Part shown: piece after piece, positions 61,327 through 64,000 of the stretch | How the letters are laid out: every line of letters starts with the position of its first letter | How positions within the stretch are numbered: the stretch's first letter is position 1 | Origin: an uncultured Pelagibacteraceae bacterium | Lineage (GTDB): Bacteria > Pseudomonadota > Alphaproteobacteria > Pelagibacterales > Pelagibacteraceae | Assembly: GCA_902540235.1 (NCBI GenBank) | Contig: CACBLI010000007.1 | Coordinates: 1 to 64,000 of the forward strand | Length of the DNA: 64,000 nucleotides | Direction of reading: 5' to 3' | Position numbers and translations under genes: made by a program | Notes under the pieces: generated by a model | Databases searched by the model: none | What the model was told of the DNA's origin: nothing | The model's input: only the letters and a program-made list of their open reading frames with translations

Positions 61327-61452
61327 ATGAAGACAATTTCGATATTTTTATTACTTATTTACTGGTCAATAATGATTTTTGCGCCAGTTATGTCAAAAGA
61401 TCTCAAATTTAGTAGAGCAAAGTTAAGCAATGTAAAGGTAGTTAACCTATGA
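61327..61452 (+). CDS. Possible small secreted peptide (41 aa)
   Basis: ATG 61327, 41 codons. A hydrophobic, signal-like N-terminus (KTISIFLLLIYWSIMIFAPV) is followed by a short basic tail (SKDLKFSRAKLSNVKVVNL). It ends 8 bp before the stop of the convergent SDR gene. It resembles small exported ORFs common in SAR11, but proof of expression is lacking. Confidence 0.45.
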   Translation: MKTISIFLLLIYWSIMIFAPVMSKDLKFSRAKLSNVKVVNL

Positions 61453-61460
61453 TACCAAAG

Positions 61461-62213
61461 TTAATACGTTGAACGGCCACCACTGATATCAAACACTGCA
61501 GCAGTTGAAAAGGTATTTTCCTCTGATGAAAGCCAACAAATTAACGATGTAAATTCTTCAACTTCTAAAAATCTTCCTCTTGGAACCTTAGAAAGCATCC
61601 TCTGCACATGCTCTTTACTCATTTGGTTTAAAATGCGAGTTTTTGCTCCAGCCGGCGTTACAGCATTTACTGCAATATTTTTATCAGCAAGTTCCTTTCC
61701 TAATGATTTTGTAAGTCCAATAGCTCCAGCTTTTCCGGCGCTATATGCGCTCGCATTAGCATTTCCATCTTTTCCAGCAACAGATGCTACATTAACAATC
61801 CTTCCATAATTGTTTTCAATCATATTAGGCACTACCGCTCTGCAACAATTAAAAGTCCCAAATAAATTAACTTCTATGATCTTATTCCACGTTTCTACGT
61901 CATATTTCCACAATGGAGCCGTTGGTCCAGTGATGCCAGCGTTATTAATTAGTATATCTATTTTTGAATTACTTAAAATTTTTGAGGCGGCCTTTTCAAC
62001 ATCTTTATAAACTGAAACATCAACAATATCTGAAGTCAAATTAACATTGTCAGCATCTTTTTTTGTTTTATCTAATACTTTGTCGTCAATATCCCATATA
62101 ACAACTTTAGCACCCGAGTCTAAGAATCTTTTGGTAATATCAAGACCAAAACCTTGTGCTCCTCCAGTAATAAGAGCAGTTCTGTTTTCAAAGTTATATT
62201 GATTTTTTTTCAT
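61461..62213 (-). CDS. Short-chain dehydrogenase/reductase (FabG-like)
   Basis: 250 residues of the classical SDR family. NAD(P)-binding motif TGGAQGFGLDITKRF, acidic residue at the end of the second strand (VVIWDID, favouring NAD), NNAGITGPTAP, and the catalytic Ser/Tyr/Lys in NVASVAGKDG and SAYSAGKAG. The C-terminal SSEENTFSTAAVFDISGG is typical. It follows the NCS1 permease by 9 bp, so it likely acts on an imported compound and is probably not the fatty-acid-synthesis FabG. Confidence 0.88.
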   Translation of the reverse strand: MKKNQYNFENRTALITGGAQGFGLDITKRFLDSGAKVVIWDIDDKVLDKTKKDADNVNLTSDIVDVSVYKDVEKAASKILSNSKIDILINNAGITGPTAPLWKYDVETWNKIIEVNLFGTFNCCRAVVPNMIENNYGRIVNVASVAGKDGNANASAYSAGKAGAIGLTKSLGKELADKNIAVNAVTPAGAKTRILNQMSKEHVQRMLSKVPRGRFLEVEEFTSLICWLSSEENTFSTAAVFDISGGRSTY

Positions 62214-62222
62214 TGAGTTAAA

Positions 62223-63683
62223 TTAATCTTTTGCTAGCAAATAATACACGATAGCTGCAATAAATGCTCCCATAATCCATGAATATGATTGTAAAAACAT
62301 TAAATTAGAATTCCAAATTGTAGATGCTGCAAAAATAAAACCTAAAATTAACGAATAAACTGCCTTTAAATGCCATCCACCTGAATAGTAATAAATCCCA
62401 TTTTTATCTAATGAATAAATATCTTTATTATTAAGTTTATTTTTTTTGATAAAATAATAATCACAAATCATCAGTCCAAATAATGGACCAAAAAAAGCTC
62501 CTAGGGTATCTATTATTGATAAAATTCCAATTTGACTTAAAAAAGTTAACCAGAAAACTCCAAGGAAAAAACCAAAAAATCCAATTATATAGCTTGCACC
62601 TTTTAACGATATTGATGAAGGAGTAAAATTTATTAATGTATATTGCGATGGTATAAAATTTGCGATCAAATTTGTCGATGCAGATGCAATAATAATAAAA
62701 ATTAGCACTAAAATTGTAACTAAGAGATTGTTCATTTTACCTATTATGTCAGTTGGGTTAGTAAGAATTCTTGACAAATTTTGTGCATCTTGTTTTATCA
62801 AAGCATCTGCACCACTAACAATAAATAAAGCCAAAAAAGAAAAAACAACCAAATTAAGTATTAAACTTAGATTTCCCTTTTTTAACTCACCCTTATTTTT
62901 TACATGACGGGAAAAATCTCCATAACTTAAAATAATTATAGAAAAATAAGCAAACACAGTGCCTGCAACAGTAAGTAGAGGTATAAAGTTTTTTTGATCA
63001 AAAAAATTATAATAATTTACTGATTGTAAAAATGCTTGAGAAGAAATTTTTACATCATTTAATAAAACAATTAAAAAAAACATAAAAATTCCTAAATAAA
63101 CAGCTATTGCTGAAAATTTTATGATTTTTCTATTAAACACCATACCGACACTAAATAAAGATACTTGTATAAGAATTGAAAGTGTAATTGAAATCCAATC
63201 AATTATATTTAGACCTAAAAAAAATAATAAAAAGATATCTTGATTAAGCAAAGATGAATCGATTGAAAAAATTAATATTCGTACCAAATAAACAAATGCT
63301 TTTGACAAAAAGTATGTTTGTATTCCAAACATAAAAACGCCAACTAGAGTTCTTATCAAACCAAAATATTTTGCACCTTTAACACCTAAAGAAGATCTCA
63401 ATAAAACTACAAAAGGTAATCCAAATTTTTGTGAAGGCTCCCCAATTAAGTTTGAAAAAAAATAAACTAACAATGAACCTATTAGTGTACCAAAAAAAAC
63501 AACAAAAGTGTTTAAATCATAGACAACATATAAAGAGGCAATTAAGGAAAAACCAATTACACTTTGTATATTGACGCCCCAAAAATAAAATAAATCTTTC
63601 CAATCCCAGTTTTTATTATTTGGATTGACAGTGACTAAATCCCAATTAATGAGTGATTTATCTGAATTTTTAAGTTGACTCAC
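62223..63683 (-). CDS. NCS1-family nucleobase/allantoin permease
   Basis: 486 residues with about 12 membrane helices. The N-terminal part (NWDLVTVNPNNKNWDWKDLF, then FYFWGVNIQSVIGFSL) and FGLPFVVLLRSSLGVKGAKY match the NCS1 purine-cytosine/allantoin/hydantoin permease family (Transp_cyt_pur). It couples substrate uptake to Na+ or H+. It is placed between a TRAP transporter gene and an SDR gene in one operon; the substrate cannot be read from the sequence. Confidence 0.85.
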   Translation of the reverse strand: MSQLKNSDKSLINWDLVTVNPNNKNWDWKDLFYFWGVNIQSVIGFSLIASLYVVYDLNTFVVFFGTLIGSLLVYFFSNLIGEPSQKFGLPFVVLLRSSLGVKGAKYFGLIRTLVGVFMFGIQTYFLSKAFVYLVRILIFSIDSSLLNQDIFLLFFLGLNIIDWISITLSILIQVSLFSVGMVFNRKIIKFSAIAVYLGIFMFFLIVLLNDVKISSQAFLQSVNYYNFFDQKNFIPLLTVAGTVFAYFSIIILSYGDFSRHVKNKGELKKGNLSLILNLVVFSFLALFIVSGADALIKQDAQNLSRILTNPTDIIGKMNNLLVTILVLIFIIIASASTNLIANFIPSQYTLINFTPSSISLKGASYIIGFFGFFLGVFWLTFLSQIGILSIIDTLGAFFGPLFGLMICDYYFIKKNKLNNKDIYSLDKNGIYYYSGGWHLKAVYSLILGFIFAASTIWNSNLMFLQSYSWIMGAFIAAIVYYLLAKD

Positions 63684-63708
63684 TTAAACAATATAAAACT
63701 TTATTATT

Positions 63709-64000
63709 CTACTGTCCATATAGGAGAGTTGGTAACCAAAGTGCAATTTTCGGAAAAATGATAATTAATATCAAACCAAAAACTTGTAGAACCATAAATT
63801 GCATCATTCCATAATAAATATCTTTAAGATCCCATTCAGGAACAACCCCCTTTAAAAAATAAGCTGAAAGAGCAACTGGAGGAGATAACCAGGCGGTTTG
63901 TAAGTTGACAGCCACTAATATTGCAAACCAAGTTAAATTAAAACCTAATGCCTCAATTAGTGGTAATATAATTGGTACAATAATCATTACTATAGGCACC
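63709..64000 (-). CDS. TRAP transporter large permease (DctM-type), C-terminal part
   Basis: The last 96 or so residues of a polytopic membrane protein, cut by the window end. PIVMIIVPIILPLIEALGFN and FAILVAVNLQTAWLSPPVAL, then ALSAYFLKGV and the final LVLQVFGLILIIIFPKIALWLP, match the C-terminus of the DctM/TRAP large subunit. It imports organic acids or related solutes driven by an ion gradient, using a periplasmic binding protein. Located 25 bp upstream of the NCS1 permease. Confidence 0.88.
   Translation of the reverse strand, partial: VPIVMIIVPIILPLIEALGFNLTWFAILVAVNLQTAWLSPPVALSAYFLKGVVPEWDLKDIYYGMMQFMVLQVFGLILIIIFPKIALWLPTLLYGQ

Noticed and set aside
1-64000. CRISPR arrays, insertion sequences and rRNA genes
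   Set aside because: I found no regularly spaced direct repeats, transposase motifs or rRNA-like sequence.

Overview
The window looks like a SAR11 (Pelagibacterales) chromosome carrying a complete T7-like podophage prophage. The evidence is very low GC, minimal intergenic gaps, single-subunit-style compact operons, the Rickettsiales/SAR11-like order of the nuo genes with a downstream birA, the tig-clpP-clpX-lon cluster, and many tiny SAR11-type membrane ORFs. Almost everything up to 57.7 kb is on the minus strand.

Host left part (1-20968): the 5' end of birA, then all 14 nuo genes (nuoA to nuoN, read right to left) for respiratory complex I, tRNA-Asp(GTC), tRNA-Val(TAC), a SAM-dependent methyltransferase, and the protein-quality-control cluster lon, clpX, clpP, tig. 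The CCA end of a tRNA-Leu(TAG) lies only 13 nt upstream of tig.

Prophage (about 21015-57676, 36.7 kb): the host tRNA-Leu(TAG) has been cut in its anticodon loop. Its 3' half sits at the left junction and its 5' half at the right junction, sharing a 9-bp core (TCCTAAGAC). Just inside the left end the phage carries a complete, different tRNA-Leu with the same TAG anticodon and its own promoter, which would rescue the host. Next come a tyrosine integrase and a winged-helix protein, then small genes and a structured non-coding stretch, terminase and small structural genes, three or four tail-fibre/adhesin genes, three internal virion proteins, gp13-like protein, tail tube proteins B and A, major capsid, small basic proteins, holin-like protein, HNH protein, scaffold, portal, then replication genes (exonuclease, PD-(D/E)XK nuclease, DNA polymerase, primase-helicase, amidase, endonuclease I, SSB) and finally the phage RNA polymerase at the right end. 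Once circularised, this is the standard integrase - RNA polymerase - replication - structure - packaging order of HTVC019P-type pelagiphages. The phage RNA polymerase is split into two overlapping ORFs, the second with its own ATG and Shine-Dalgarno sequence. A palindromic operator-like motif (TTTGCACAAGTGCAAA) recurs at the regulatory ends, and a CCACT-centred motif that resembles T7-type promoters recurs in front of several phage genes.

Host right part (57707-64000): the intact promoter of the disrupted tRNA-Leu, now pointing into the phage RNA polymerase gene; a DUF1289 protein with a probable leaderless mRNA; small membrane and secreted proteins; a histidine phosphatase; a type-5 uracil-DNA glycosylase; a YbgC-type thioesterase; a DUF3047 protein; and a catabolic-looking operon of TRAP transporter permease (cut by the window end), NCS1 nucleobase/allantoin permease and a short-chain dehydrogenase.

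Most notable are the anticodon-loop integration with a spare tRNA, the host tRNA promoter now aimed at the phage polymerase, separation of the tig operon from that promoter, the two-piece RNA polymerase, and a second att-like site inside the prophage.
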